From: Streptomyces antnestii
GTDB lineage: Bacteria > Actinomycetota > Actinomycetes > Streptomycetales > Streptomycetaceae
Direction of reading: 5' to 3'
Assembly: GCF_004005495.1 (NCBI RefSeq)
Contig: NZ_RZYA01000015.1
Coordinates: 124,001 to 188,000, forward strand
Length of the DNA stretch: 64,000 bases
Below the pieces are notes generated by a model that was not told the origin of the DNA, ran no database searches, and saw nothing but the letters and a program-made list of their open reading frames with translations. The translations under genes and the position numbers were made by a program. Each line of letters starts with the position of its first letter. Positions within the stretch are counted from its first letter, which is position 1. This document shows positions 44,673 through 53,678 of the stretch, in pieces.

Positions 44673-46979
44673 CTAGACCGGTCCCGCCTCCAGGGGCAGT
44701 GCCCGTAGCAGCAGGACGGACCGGCCCGGCACCGTGATCGCCGTGCCCGCCGCGTGGGTCACCCCCGGCGCGGCCGTCTGCTCCTCGCTCGCCGTGTCCA
44801 CCACGACCTCGTACGCGTCCGCCCACGGCCGGCCGGGCAGGACGTAACTCTCCTCGTGGTCCCCTGCGTGCAGGACCACGAGGAAGCTGTCGTCCGTCAC
44901 CGGCGCGCCCAGCGCGTCGCGGCCCGGGATGTCGCGCCCGGAGAGGTACATCCCGAGCGTGGCCGCCGGCGCGTACCAGTCCCGTTCCGTCATCTCCGTG
45001 CCGCGCGCCGTGAACCACGCGAGGTCACGCAGGCCGTCGGCCGAGTGCGCGCGCCCGGAGAAGAACGCGCGCCGGCGCAGCACCGGATGGGCGTGCCGCA
45101 GTGCGACGAGCCGCGCGGTGAGGTCGAACAGGGCCCGCCAGCCCGGCTCTTCGAGGAGCGACCAGTCCACCCAGCTGATCGCGTTGTCCTGGCAGTACGC
45201 GTTGTTGTTGCCGCGCTGTGTGCGCCCCAGCTCGTCGCCCGCGACCAGCATCGGCACGCCGGTGGACAGCAGCAGTGTCGTCAGCAGGTTCCTCAACTGC
45301 CGCCGCCGCAGGGCGAGTACATCCTCGTCGGCCGTCTCGCCCTCGGCGCCGCAGTTCCAGGAGCGGTTGTCGTCGGAGCCGTCCCGGTTGCCCTCGCCGT
45401 TGGCCTCGTTGTGCTTGTGCTCGTAACTCACCAGGTCGCGCAGCGTGAAACCGTCGTGGGCGGTGACGAAGTTGACCGACGCGTACGGGCGCCGGCCGCC
45501 CCACGCGTACAGGTCGCTCGACCCCGACAGGCGGTAGCCCAGGTCCCGCACGTCCGGCAGGGCGCCGCGCCAGAAGTCCCGCACGGCGCCCCGGTAGCGG
45601 TCGTTCCACTCCGTCCACAGGGGTGGGAACGCGCCGACCTGATAGCCGCCCGAACCCACGTCCCAGGGCTCCGCGATCAGCTTCACGCGCCGCAGGACCG
45701 GATCCTGTGCGATCACCGCGAGGAACGGCGACAGCATGTCCACGTCGTGCATCGAGCGGGCGAGCGCCGCCGCCAGATCGAAACGGAAGCCGTCCACGCC
45801 CATCTCCGTCACCCAGTAGCGCAGGGAGTCGGTGATGAGCCGGAGCACGTGCGGCTGCACCACGTGCAGGGTGTTGCCGCAGCCGGTGTAGTCCGCGTAG
45901 CGGCGGGCGTCGCCCTGGAGGCGGTAGTAGCCGCGGTTGTCGATGCCCTTCAGGGACAGCGTCGGGCCGAGCTCGCCCGCCTCCGCCGTGTGGTTGTAGA
46001 CCACGTCGAGGATGACCTCGATCCCGGCCTCGTGCAGCGCCCGCACCATCCGCCGGAACTCGCCGACCTGCTGCCCGCCCGTCCCCGACGCCGCGTACGC
46101 CGCGTGCGGGGCGAAGTAGCCGACGGAGTTGTAGCCCCAGTAGTTGCGCAGGCCACGGCGCAGCAGATGGTCCTCGTGCGCGAACTGGTGCACCGGCAGC
46201 AGCTCGACCGCCGTCACGCCCAGCTTCACCAGGTGCTCCACGGCCGCCGGATGCGCGAGCCCCGCGTACGTCCCGCGCAGTTCCTCCGGGATCCCCGGAT
46301 GCAGCGCGGTGAAGCCCTTCACATGCAGCTCGTAGATCACCGAGTCCGCCCACGGCGTCTTCGGCCGGCGGTCGTCGCACCACTCGTCGTCGGGCGCGTC
46401 GTCGTGGACGACCACCCCCTTGGGGACGAACGGCGCCGAGTCCCGGCCGTCGCGCACGGTGTCGGCGACATGCTGCTCGGGCCAGTCCCGCACATGCCCG
46501 TACACCTCGGGCGGCAGTCCGCACGAGGAGTAGTCGCCGTCCACGGCCCGCGCGTACGGGTCGAGGAGCAGCTTCGCCGGGTTCCAGCGGGCCCCCGTCC
46601 ACGGGTCCCAGCGGCCGTGCACCCGGAACCCGTACCGCTGCCCCGGCAGCACGTCCGGGACGAAGCCGTGCCAGATCTCGTGCGTCAGCTCGGTCAGCGG
46701 GGCGCGCCGCTCGCGGCCCGCCTCGTCGAAGAGGCACAGCTCGACCGACTCCGCGCCGCCCGCCCAGAGCGCGAAGTTGGTGCCCGCCGTGCCGTCGGGG
46801 CCGACCCGGAACCGCGCGCCCAGCGGCGTCGGGGCGCCCGGCCACACCGGCTCGACGGGCGGCGTCCGGTCCCTCGTGCGCCGGCCGTCCCCGCCTGTCG
46901 CGGTGCGGGCCGGCGGCAGCGCCGCGGCCCGCTGTGCCAGGGCTTCCTGTGGTGCCTCCTGCTCGGGTGCGCTCGCCAC
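44673..46979 (-). CDS. glgX: Glycogen debranching enzyme GlgX
   Basis: GH13_11 isoamylase-type enzyme of 768 residues that hydrolyses alpha-1,6 branches of glycogen, complementing GlgP. A CBM48 domain (TNFALWAGGAESVELCLFDE) precedes the barrel. Family motifs are YGFRVHGRWDPWTGARWNP, WADSVIYELHVKGFT, VDGFRFDLAAALAR (Asp), LIAEPWDVGSGGYQ (Glu), NFVTAHDGFTLRDLVSY (Asp) and GDELGRTQRGNNNAYCQDN. The GTG at 46979 has GGGAGG ten bases upstream; an overlapping ATG is in another frame. It is divergent from an L,D-transpeptidase gene. An N-terminal tail of about 45 Ala/Pro-rich residues precedes the conserved region. Confidence 0.94.
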   Translation of the reverse strand: MASAPEQEAPQEALAQRAAALPPARTATGGDGRRTRDRTPPVEPVWPGAPTPLGARFRVGPDGTAGTNFALWAGGAESVELCLFDEAGRERRAPLTELTHEIWHGFVPDVLPGQRYGFRVHGRWDPWTGARWNPAKLLLDPYARAVDGDYSSCGLPPEVYGHVRDWPEQHVADTVRDGRDSAPFVPKGVVVHDDAPDDEWCDDRRPKTPWADSVIYELHVKGFTALHPGIPEELRGTYAGLAHPAAVEHLVKLGVTAVELLPVHQFAHEDHLLRRGLRNYWGYNSVGYFAPHAAYAASGTGGQQVGEFRRMVRALHEAGIEVILDVVYNHTAEAGELGPTLSLKGIDNRGYYRLQGDARRYADYTGCGNTLHVVQPHVLRLITDSLRYWVTEMGVDGFRFDLAAALARSMHDVDMLSPFLAVIAQDPVLRRVKLIAEPWDVGSGGYQVGAFPPLWTEWNDRYRGAVRDFWRGALPDVRDLGYRLSGSSDLYAWGGRRPYASVNFVTAHDGFTLRDLVSYEHKHNEANGEGNRDGSDDNRSWNCGAEGETADEDVLALRRRQLRNLLTTLLLSTGVPMLVAGDELGRTQRGNNNAYCQDNAISWVDWSLLEEPGWRALFDLTARLVALRHAHPVLRRRAFFSGRAHSADGLRDLAWFTARGTEMTERDWYAPAATLGMYLSGRDIPGRDALGAPVTDDSFLVVLHAGDHEESYVLPGRPWADAYEVVVDTASEEQTAAPGVTHAAGTAITVPGRSVLLLRALPLEAGPV

Positions 46980-47141
46980 CTGTCATGCCTCCCGCGGCTC
47001 GGTCGGGCCGGCGCCACCGGCAGGGGAAGGGCGCGCGGCGTCCGTCCGCGGCTCCCCGTCGCGTCGTCCTCCCCAGTGTTCTGCCCACCGGTCGGCTCGC
47101 ACTCACGTTTCCCCGGCGGGGGGACGGTCGTTGGGACGGGC

Positions 47142-48353
47142 GTGAGAACAGCTGTGAGACGCGCAGGGGCCACGCTGGCCGCCGTACTGACCTGGGCGGC
47201 GGTGCTGACCGGAGTCACCGGATGCACCGCCACGGACGAACTGCTCGGCAAGCCGAGGTCCCCCGAGGACACGATCAGGGTCGTCCCGGCCGACGGGAGC
47301 AAGGACGTCCGGGCCGACCGCCCGATCGAGGTGAGAGTCCCGGACGGGCGCCTGGAGTCGGTCAAGGTCGTCAAGATCGAGGACGCGCAGGAGATCCCGG
47401 TCCCCGGCCGGATCGACGACGACGGGATGCGATGGCGGCCGGCCGGTGAGGGGCGGCTCGCGCTCGCCGCCAAGTACACCGTCGACGCCGTCGCGCTCGA
47501 CGGGCAGGGCCACCGCTCGGCCCGCCACACCACGTTCACGACGTCCGTCCCGCAGGAGCGGTTCATCGGCTACGTCACGCCGGAGGACCGCTCCACGGTC
47601 GGCACCGGAATGATCGTCTCGCTGGAGTTCAACCGGGACATCGACGAGGCGAGGCGCGCCGCCGTCGAGCGCGCCGTCCACATCACGGCGACGCCCGCCG
47701 TCGACGTCCGGGCGCACTGGTTCGGCAGATCCCGCCTCGACTTCCGGCCGCGCACCTACTGGAAGCCCGGCACGAAGGTCACCGTCGCCCTGCGGCTGCG
47801 CGACGTGGAGGCGGCCCCCGGCGTGTACGGGATGCAGAACCGGACGTTCGGGTTCACCGTCGGCCGCAGCCAGGTCAGCCTGGTCGACGCGGCCGAACAC
47901 ACCATGCAGGTACGCCGCGACGGCGAACTCCTCGACACCCTCCCCATCACGGCGGGGAAGCCCGGCAACACGACGTACAACGGCAAGATGGTCGTCAGCG
48001 AGATGCTCGAAGTGACCCGCATGAACAGCCGCACCGTCGGGCTCGGCGGCGAGTACGACATCCCCGACGTGCCGCACGCGATCCGGCTGACGACGTCGGG
48101 CACGTTCCTGCACGGCAACTACTGGGCGGACGACGCCTTCGGCAACCGCAACGAGAGCCACGGGTGCGTGGGCCTTCGCGATGTGAAGGGCGGCAGTTCG
48201 GCGACGCCCGCGGGCTGGTTCTTCGACCGCACGCTCATCGGCGACGTCGTCGAAGTCGTCCACAGCAAGGACAAGACCGTCGCCCCCGACAACGGTCTCG
48301 GCGGCTGGAACATGAGCTGGAAGGAGTGGACGGCGGGCTCGGCCGTGCGCTGA
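47142..48353 (+). CDS. YkuD L,D-transpeptidase lipoprotein (1)
   Basis: Lipoprotein of about 403 residues that forms 3-3 cross-links in peptidoglycan or attaches proteins to it. The lipobox LTGVTGC gives a lipid-modified Cys near residue 28. Two immunoglobulin-like domains (about 45-240, including VPQERFIGYVTPEDRSTVGT) precede the catalytic YkuD domain, whose Cys lies in NESHGCVGLRDVKGG; HGNYWADDAF is the conserved substrate-loop His. The layout matches LdtMt2-like enzymes. GTG 47142 is preferred, with GTG 47154 as alternative. A close paralogue follows 187 bp downstream. The 162 bp to glgX contain the divergent promoters. Confidence 0.9.
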   Translation: MRTAVRRAGATLAAVLTWAAVLTGVTGCTATDELLGKPRSPEDTIRVVPADGSKDVRADRPIEVRVPDGRLESVKVVKIEDAQEIPVPGRIDDDGMRWRPAGEGRLALAAKYTVDAVALDGQGHRSARHTTFTTSVPQERFIGYVTPEDRSTVGTGMIVSLEFNRDIDEARRAAVERAVHITATPAVDVRAHWFGRSRLDFRPRTYWKPGTKVTVALRLRDVEAAPGVYGMQNRTFGFTVGRSQVSLVDAAEHTMQVRRDGELLDTLPITAGKPGNTTYNGKMVVSEMLEVTRMNSRTVGLGGEYDIPDVPHAIRLTTSGTFLHGNYWADDAFGNRNESHGCVGLRDVKGGSSATPAGWFFDRTLIGDVVEVVHSKDKTVAPDNGLGGWNMSWKEWTAGSAVR

Positions 48354-48540
48354 GCCGGCGCCCGGTCGGCGCCCGGCCGGCGGACCGCGCCACGGCCGGT
48401 TCCTGAGCGTCCAGTTGGGACTGAACGGTGACATACGTGGGGATCCATAACCGCAGGTCGTGTGGTTATCTGTCGCTGTGCGCGCTAGGACGCGCTGGGG
48501 TGCGGGCCTGACCGGCCGTGCGCGAGGGGAGAACAAGATC

Positions 48541-49740
48541 TTGAACGGGCGACGACCGATATCGGGGGCCCTGCTGGGGGCCGCTCTGCTACTGGTCACC
48601 GCGTGCGGCGGAGGGGGCGGCTCCGGTGCGGGGAACGACGGGAAGGGCGGCGACTCGGGCAAGGCGGACACCAACAAGCCGTCCCAGGCCGTCGTCACGG
48701 TCTCCCCGAAGGACGGCACGGACGGCGTGGCCACCAGCGGGGACCTGCGGATCACCGCGGACAAGGGCAAGTTGACCGAGGTGAAGGTCGCCGACACCAA
48801 GGGCAACCCGGTCGAGGGGAAGATCGTGGACGGTGGTGCCGGCTGGACGCCCGCCCACCACCTGGCCGCCTCCACGAAGTACAAGGTGCACGCGGTCGCC
48901 AAGGACGCGGCGGGCCGTGCGTCGGCGAAGGACGTCGCCTTCACGACGCTGGTCCCGAAGAACACGTTCATCGGCCAGTTCACTCCGGAGGACGGCTCGA
49001 AGGTCGGCGTGGGCATGCCGTTCTCGGTCCACTTCACTCGGGGCATCACGCACCCGGAGGACGTGGAGAAGGCCATCGAGATCAAGACGGAGCCGTCCGT
49101 GCCGGTGGAGGGCCACTGGTTCGGCAACGACCGCCTCGACTTCCGCCCCGAGAAGTACTGGGCCGCGGGCACCGAGGTGACCGTCAGGCTCAACCTCGAC
49201 GGCGTCGAGGGCCGGCCGGGCGTCTACGGCAAGCAGGCCAAGACCGTGAAGTTCACGATCGGCCGCAGCCAGGTCTCCACGGTCGACGCCAAGACGCACA
49301 TGATGACCGTCAAGCGGGACGGCAAGACCGTCAAGAAGCTCCCGATCACCACGGGCAAGCCGGGCTACTCCACGTGGAACGGCCAGATGGTCATCAGCGA
49401 GAAGCTCGCCGTGACCCGGATGAACGGGGAGACGGTCGGCTACGGCGGCGAGTACGACATCAAGGACGTGCCGCACGCGATGCGCCTGACGACGTCCGGC
49501 ACCTTCATACACGGCAACTACTGGGGCGGCGGCGCCTTCGGCAACTACAACGCCAGCCACGGCTGCGTGGGCCTGCGCGACGTACGCGGTGGCTACGACA
49601 GCAAGGTGCCGGCGGCCTGGTTCTTCAACAGCTCGATGATCGGTGACGTCGTCGAGGTGAAGAACTCGCATGACCGGACGGTGGCCCCGGACAACGGCTT
49701 CAACGGCTGGAACATGTCCTGGGAGAAGTGGAAGGCCTGA
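48541..49740 (+). CDS. YkuD L,D-transpeptidase lipoprotein (2)
   Basis: Paralogue of the preceding gene, 399 residues. A short signal ending LLLVTAC gives lipid attachment near residue 20, followed by a Gly/Ser/Asp linker. Immunoglobulin-like domains contain LVPKNTFIGQFTPEDGSKVG. The catalytic region has FIHGNYWGGGAFGNYNASHG followed by CVGLRDVRGG; the Cys is the nucleophile. The TTG at 48541 follows GGGGAG and places the signal peptide at the N-terminus; in-frame GTG starts about 20 codons upstream are possible. A strong hairpin follows the stop. Both copies end in the conserved NGxxGWNMSWxxW motif. Confidence 0.9.
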   Translation: MNGRRPISGALLGAALLLVTACGGGGGSGAGNDGKGGDSGKADTNKPSQAVVTVSPKDGTDGVATSGDLRITADKGKLTEVKVADTKGNPVEGKIVDGGAGWTPAHHLAASTKYKVHAVAKDAAGRASAKDVAFTTLVPKNTFIGQFTPEDGSKVGVGMPFSVHFTRGITHPEDVEKAIEIKTEPSVPVEGHWFGNDRLDFRPEKYWAAGTEVTVRLNLDGVEGRPGVYGKQAKTVKFTIGRSQVSTVDAKTHMMTVKRDGKTVKKLPITTGKPGYSTWNGQMVISEKLAVTRMNGETVGYGGEYDIKDVPHAMRLTTSGTFIHGNYWGGGAFGNYNASHGCVGLRDVRGGYDSKVPAAWFFNSSMIGDVVEVKNSHDRTVAPDNGFNGWNMSWEKWKA

Positions 49741-49755
49741 CCTTCTTCCGTAAAG

Positions 49756-49796
49756 AAGAGGCCCGGTGCACTGTGACCAAGTGCACCGGGCCTCTT
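49756..49796 (+). terminator. Strong terminator after L,D-transpeptidase (2)
   Basis: A perfect 17-bp stem (AAGAGGCCCGGTGCACT with AGTGCACCGGGCCTCTT) and a 7-base loop GTGACCA, fifteen bases after the stop codon. It separates the gene from the enoyl-CoA hydratase gene. Confidence 0.85.
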
Positions 49797-49823
49797 CCGT
49801 TAACCGGCACTAACCTGCTGTCC

Positions 49824-50591
49824 ATGACTGCCTACCTCGAAGTCGCCGAAGGCGTCGGCACGATCCGGCTCGACCGGCCGCCGATGAACGCGCTGGACAT
49901 CGCCACGCAGGACCGCATCAAGGAGCTCGCCGAGGAGGCCTCGCGGCGCGACGACGTGCGCGCCGTCGTCGTCCGGGGCGGCGACAAGGCGTTCGCCGCC
50001 GGTGCGGACATCAAGGAGATGCAGGTCATGGACCACGCGGCCATGATCGTGCGGTCCCGCGCCCTGCAGGACTCCTTCACGGCCGTCGCGCGCATCCCCA
50101 AGCCGGTCGTCGCCGCGGTCACCGGCTACGCGCTCGGCGGCGGCTGTGAACTCGCCCTGTGCGCCGACTTCCGGATCGCCGCGGACAACGCGAAGCTCGG
50201 CCAGCCGGAGATCCTGCTCGGCCTGATCCCGGGTGCGGGCGGCACCCAGCGCCTGGCGCGCCTCGTCGGCCCCTCCAAGGCGAAGGACCTCATCTTCACG
50301 GGCCGTCAGGTGAAGGCCGAAGAGGCCCTCGCCATCGGCCTGGTGGACCGTGTGGTGCCCGCCGCCGAGGTCTACGAGCAGGCGCACGCCTGGGCCGCGA
50401 AGCTGGCGCAGGGGCCGGCGCTCGCGCTGCGCGCCGCGAAGGAGTCCATCGACGTGGGCCTGGAGACGGACATCGACACCGGTCTCGCCGTCGAGCGGAA
50501 CTGGTTCGCGGGCCTGTTCGCCACCGAGGACCGCGAGCGCGGGATGCGGAGCTTCGTCGAGGAGGGCCCGGGCAAGGCGAAGTTCCTCTGA
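49824..50591 (+). CDS. Enoyl-CoA hydratase/isomerase family protein
   Basis: A 255-residue crotonase-fold enzyme. It has AFAAGADIKEMQVMDH (first oxyanion-hole region), AAVTGYALGGGCELALCADF (second), and the catalytic-Glu loop LGQPEILLGLIPGAGGTQRL, all consistent with an active hydratase rather than a degenerate paralogue. It likely hydrates trans-2-enoyl-CoA in fatty-acid or amino-acid breakdown; the exact substrate is open. ATG 49824 lies soon after the preceding terminator. No pathway partners are adjacent. Confidence 0.92.
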   Translation: MTAYLEVAEGVGTIRLDRPPMNALDIATQDRIKELAEEASRRDDVRAVVVRGGDKAFAAGADIKEMQVMDHAAMIVRSRALQDSFTAVARIPKPVVAAVTGYALGGGCELALCADFRIAADNAKLGQPEILLGLIPGAGGTQRLARLVGPSKAKDLIFTGRQVKAEEALAIGLVDRVVPAAEVYEQAHAWAAKLAQGPALALRAAKESIDVGLETDIDTGLAVERNWFAGLFATEDRERGMRSFVEEGPGKAKFL

Positions 50592-50794
50592 CTCGCCCTA
50601 ACTTCCCCTGATCCGCTTGCAGTTGACGGGCCGTCTCGCCCGTTGTCCCTCGTTGGGGCGGATTATCGCAGCCTTAAGAGAACCTTAAGCCCGTATGGCC
50701 CCTCGCGGCCCGTGATCCGCCCCGGCCGGGTCGTCCTCGCAGGTCAGATGGTGCGCGGTCGGGGACTATCTGCCAACGGCATATGCCAATCCGT

Positions 50795-50821
50795 CCCCCC
50801 GGAATGGAAGCTTCCGGGGGG
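50795..50821. terminator. Hairpin between the hydratase and ATPase genes
   Basis: Perfect 10-bp stem CCCCCCGGAA/TTCCGGGGGG with loop TGGAAGC, 200 bases after the hydratase stop and 54 bases before the next start. It may be a terminator or a leader structure. The remaining bases (50592-50874) hold no gene; a CTTAAG pair near 50675-50690 is the only other feature. Confidence 0.5.
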
Positions 50822-50874
50822 CTTATTCGGCGGGAACGGCCCCGCAACCCGCTCTGGGCAGCCATGATGGGTGC

Positions 50875-51378
50875 ATGGCGGGGCTGGAGGGTATCGAACA
50901 GCCGCGGAGGCACGGGAGTGCGACCGCGGCGCGCTGGTCGCCTGCGGTCGAGGACGAACGGGCTCTGAAAGCGCTGGAGTTGTTCGGCAATCCGACCGAG
51001 GCGGAGGTGCCACTGCCGTCGCGGCCCGAGTCGGCGGCGACCGCGCGCAGGCTCGCCCAGGTGGTCGTGCTGCGGCACTGGGGGCTCTCGCCCAAGATGA
51101 CCGAGGACGCCGTGCTGCTCGTCTCCGAGCTCGTCGGGAACGCGGTGCGGCACACGGGGGCCAGGGTCTTCGGGTTACGCATGGTGCGCAGGCGCGGCTG
51201 GATCAGGGTCGAGGTGCGGGACCCCTCGCGCGGCCTCCCCTGTCTGATGCCCGTCCACGAGCTCGACGTCAGCGGGCGCGGTCTCTTCCTCGTCGACAAG
51301 CTGTCCGACCGCTGGGGCGTGGACCTGCTGCCGCGCGGCAAGACCACCTGGTTCGAGATGCGGGTCGCCGACCGCTGA
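50875..51378 (+). CDS. RsbW-like anti-sigma/ATP-binding regulator
   Basis: A 167-residue single-domain HATPase_c protein of the kind numerous in Streptomyces. The N-box is LLVSELVGNAVRHTGARVFG, and the G-boxes are VEVRDPSRGLP and SGRGLFLVDKLSDRWGV, ending with GKTTWFEM. Family members bind sigma factors or anti-anti-sigma proteins and may phosphorylate the latter. No sigma factor or antagonist gene is adjacent, so the partner is unknown. ATG 50875 is the start; a 45-residue variable tail precedes the domain. Confidence 0.88.
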   Translation: MAGLEGIEQPRRHGSATAARWSPAVEDERALKALELFGNPTEAEVPLPSRPESAATARRLAQVVVLRHWGLSPKMTEDAVLLVSELVGNAVRHTGARVFGLRMVRRRGWIRVEVRDPSRGLPCLMPVHELDVSGRGLFLVDKLSDRWGVDLLPRGKTTWFEMRVADR

Positions 51379-51420
51379 GCCGAAGCCGCTCTGGCGGGGT
51401 GCGTGAAAAGCGGTACACGA

Positions 51421-51460
51421 AAGCCCCCGTTCTCGCCGTTGTGGGGCGCCGCGGGGGCTT
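51421..51460 (+). terminator. Terminator after the ATPase gene
   Basis: Arms AAGCCCCCG (51421-51429) and CGGGGGCTT (51452-51460), a perfect 9-bp stem with a 22-base G+C-rich loop, 42 bases after the stop. The rest of the 323-base gap to 51702 is AT-richer from about 51590 and should contain the promoter of the following lipoprotein operon; GGGCCTG/CAGGCCC flanks an A+T-rich stretch at 51601-51630. Confidence 0.65.
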
Positions 51461-51701
51461 CCGTGGAGCGCCGCGGAAGGTGGGGGGTGTTATCCACGGC
51501 GACTGTTGACGACCGAGCCCGGGTCAATGGGGGTCGTGCAACCGACTATGGCAGACCGCCGCCCCCAAGGCCAAATGAATCGTCGGTGATGTGACCCACG
51601 GGCCTGCCAAATGAAGATTTATTACAGGCCCCGTCCAGTATTTGTTAAGACCCTCGGGTCGATAAGCCCCTTTCACGGCTTACCGCCCTTAAATGGGGCG
51701 G

Positions 51702-52478
51702 GTGACCACGACCGATCGCCGCGGAGCCCTCCGCTTCGGCGCCGGACTCACCGCCGCCGCCCTGACCACCGGCTGCTCCACCACCGCCCACGACCCGGTG
51801 GCCGCCGGGCACTCCGCGCGCCCGGCCGACCCCGCCCGCGCAGCACCCCCGGCCCCCGCGCCCCGCGCCTTCCCCGGCCTGCCCGCTCAGATCGCCCACG
51901 GCCCCCGCGACCGGCCCCGCGTCGCCCTCACCTTCCATGGACAGGGCGACCCGGCCATCGCGTACGCGGTGCTCAAGGAAGCCGAGAAGGCGCACGCCAA
52001 GGTGACCGTCCTCGCGGTCGGCACCTGGCTCGACGAGCACCCCGCCGTCGCCCGCCGCATCCTCGACGGCGGCCACGACCTGGGCAACCACACCCTCCAC
52101 CACCGCGACATCGACGCGATGTCCGAGGCCGAGGCGCACGCGGAGATCGCCGGCTGCGCCGACCGGCTGCACCGGCTCACCGGATCCATCGGCACCTGGT
52201 TCCGGCCCTCCCGCACCCCGCACGCGACCCCGCTCGTCGAGCGCGTGGCCCGCTCGGTCGGCTACCCGCACGTCCTCTCGTACGACGTCGACTCCCTCGA
52301 CTTCACCTCGCCGGGCGCCGCCGCGGTGACCCGCAAGGTCACCTCGGAGATCCGTGACGGCTCGGTCGTGAGCCTGCACTTCGGTTACGCGGGCACGGTC
52401 GCCGCGCTCCCCGCCCTCCTGGAAGACCTCGACCGCCGCGGCCTGACCGCGGTGACCACCACGGAGCTGCTGACATGA
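51702..52478 (+). CDS. NodB-fold (polysaccharide deacetylase-like) lipoprotein with altered metal site
   Basis: A 258-residue exported lipoprotein: lipobox LTTGCS near residue 25, Pro/Ala linker, then a NodB homology domain. The first catalytic motif, normally TFDDGP with the base and metal aspartates, reads ALTFHGQGDP, so both aspartates are missing. The second motif GNHTLHHRDID keeps the HxxxH histidines; WFRPSRTPHA and VSLHFGY stand in for later motifs (LHD has lost Asp). It may use a different mechanism or bind glycans without cleaving. GTG 51702 follows GGGGCGG; ATG 51693 has no RBS. Overlaps the propeller gene by four bases. Confidence 0.82.
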   Translation: MTTTDRRGALRFGAGLTAAALTTGCSTTAHDPVAAGHSARPADPARAAPPAPAPRAFPGLPAQIAHGPRDRPRVALTFHGQGDPAIAYAVLKEAEKAHAKVTVLAVGTWLDEHPAVARRILDGGHDLGNHTLHHRDIDAMSEAEAHAEIAGCADRLHRLTGSIGTWFRPSRTPHATPLVERVARSVGYPHVLSYDVDSLDFTSPGAAAVTRKVTSEIRDGSVVSLHFGYAGTVAALPALLEDLDRRGLTAVTTTELLT

Positions 52479-53662
52479 CACCGCGCCGCACCCGCATCAC
52501 CGCAAGCCTGATCGCCGCCGCCACCGCCCTCGCCGCTCTCGCGGGCTGCAGCAGCGACTCCAAGGACCGGGCCACCGAGGCGCTCGGCACGCACGGGGCC
52601 GCGAAGCCGGCCAAGCCGAAGCCGGCCGTGCAGGGCCTGCCCGGCATGCCGCCGGTCCTCGACCCGAAGGACGTCTACGCGGCCGACCGGCCGAACCAAC
52701 TGTCCCCGGTCGTCAAGGACTTCCCGTCCCGCGTCTACGTCCCCAACACCGAGTCCGACACCGTCTCCGTCATCGACCCCAAGACCTTCAAGGTCATCGA
52801 CACGATCCCGGTCGGCCGCCAGCCGCAGCACGTCGTGCCGTCCTGGGACATGAAGACGCTGTGGGTCAACGACGACAAGGGCAACACGCTCACCCCGATC
52901 GACCCGAAGACCGGCAAGGCCGGCAAGCGGGTGGACGTCCACGACCCGTACAACCTCTACTTCACGCCCGACGGCAAGTACGCGATCGTGATGGCCTCGC
53001 TCGACCGTGAGCTGGTGTTCCGGGACGCGCACACCATGAAGCGGGTCAAGACCGAGCCCGTCAGCTGCTACGGCGTCAACCACGCCGACTTCTCCGCCGA
53101 CGGACGGTACTTCATCGTCTCCTGCGAGTTCAGCGGCGAACTCCTCAAGGTCGACACGGCGAAGATGAAGGTCGTCGACCAGCAGAAACTGCCGTTCAAG
53201 GGCGCCATGCCGCAGGACGTCAAGATCTCCCCGGACGGCAAGACCTTCTACATCGCCGACATGGTGGCCGACGGCATGTGGGTCCTGAACGGCGACAAGT
53301 TCACCACCCCCACCCTCCTGCCCACCGGCAAGGGCGCCCACGGCCTCTATGTCAGCCGCGACTCCCGCGAGATGTACATCTCCAACCGCGGCGAAGGCAC
53401 CATCTCCATCTTCGACTTCACCCGGAACCGGCTCACCAAGAAGTGGAGGCTGCCCCACGGCGGCAGCCCCGACATGGGCGGCGTCTCCGCCGACGGCAAG
53501 ACCCTGTGGCTGTCCGGCCGCTACAACGCCGAGGTGTACGCCATCGACACCCGCACCGGCGAGCAGATCGCCCGCATCCCCGTCGGCAACGGCCCGCACG
53601 GCCTCGCCGTGTACCCGCAGCCCGGCCGCTACTCCCTCGGCCACACCGGCATCTTCCGCTAG
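52475..53662 (+). CDS. YVTN/NHL-type beta-propeller lipoprotein
   Basis: A 395-residue surface lipoprotein. The signal ends ALAALAGCSS (lipidated Cys near residue 25), followed by a Lys/Pro linker and about seven propeller blades with VYVPNTESDTVSVIDPKTFK, VIDTIPVGRQPQHVVPSWD, VKISPDGKTFYIADM and VYAIDTRTGEQIARIPVGNG typical of YVTN repeats. No catalytic residues are evident; a binding or scaffold role is likely. Translational coupling to the NodB-like lipoprotein (ATGA overlap) suggests the two act together on the cell surface. Confidence 0.9.
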   Translation: MTPRRTRITASLIAAATALAALAGCSSDSKDRATEALGTHGAAKPAKPKPAVQGLPGMPPVLDPKDVYAADRPNQLSPVVKDFPSRVYVPNTESDTVSVIDPKTFKVIDTIPVGRQPQHVVPSWDMKTLWVNDDKGNTLTPIDPKTGKAGKRVDVHDPYNLYFTPDGKYAIVMASLDRELVFRDAHTMKRVKTEPVSCYGVNHADFSADGRYFIVSCEFSGELLKVDTAKMKVVDQQKLPFKGAMPQDVKISPDGKTFYIADMVADGMWVLNGDKFTTPTLLPTGKGAHGLYVSRDSREMYISNRGEGTISIFDFTRNRLTKKWRLPHGGSPDMGGVSADGKTLWLSGRYNAEVYAIDTRTGEQIARIPVGNGPHGLAVYPQPGRYSLGHTGIFR

Positions 53663-53678
53663 CCGCTCACGCGGGCGC

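Noticed and set aside
44754..48353. 1199-codon plus-strand ORF
   Set aside because: Its first two-thirds mirror glgX on the opposite strand; only the part from 47142 (a YkuD lipoprotein) is real.
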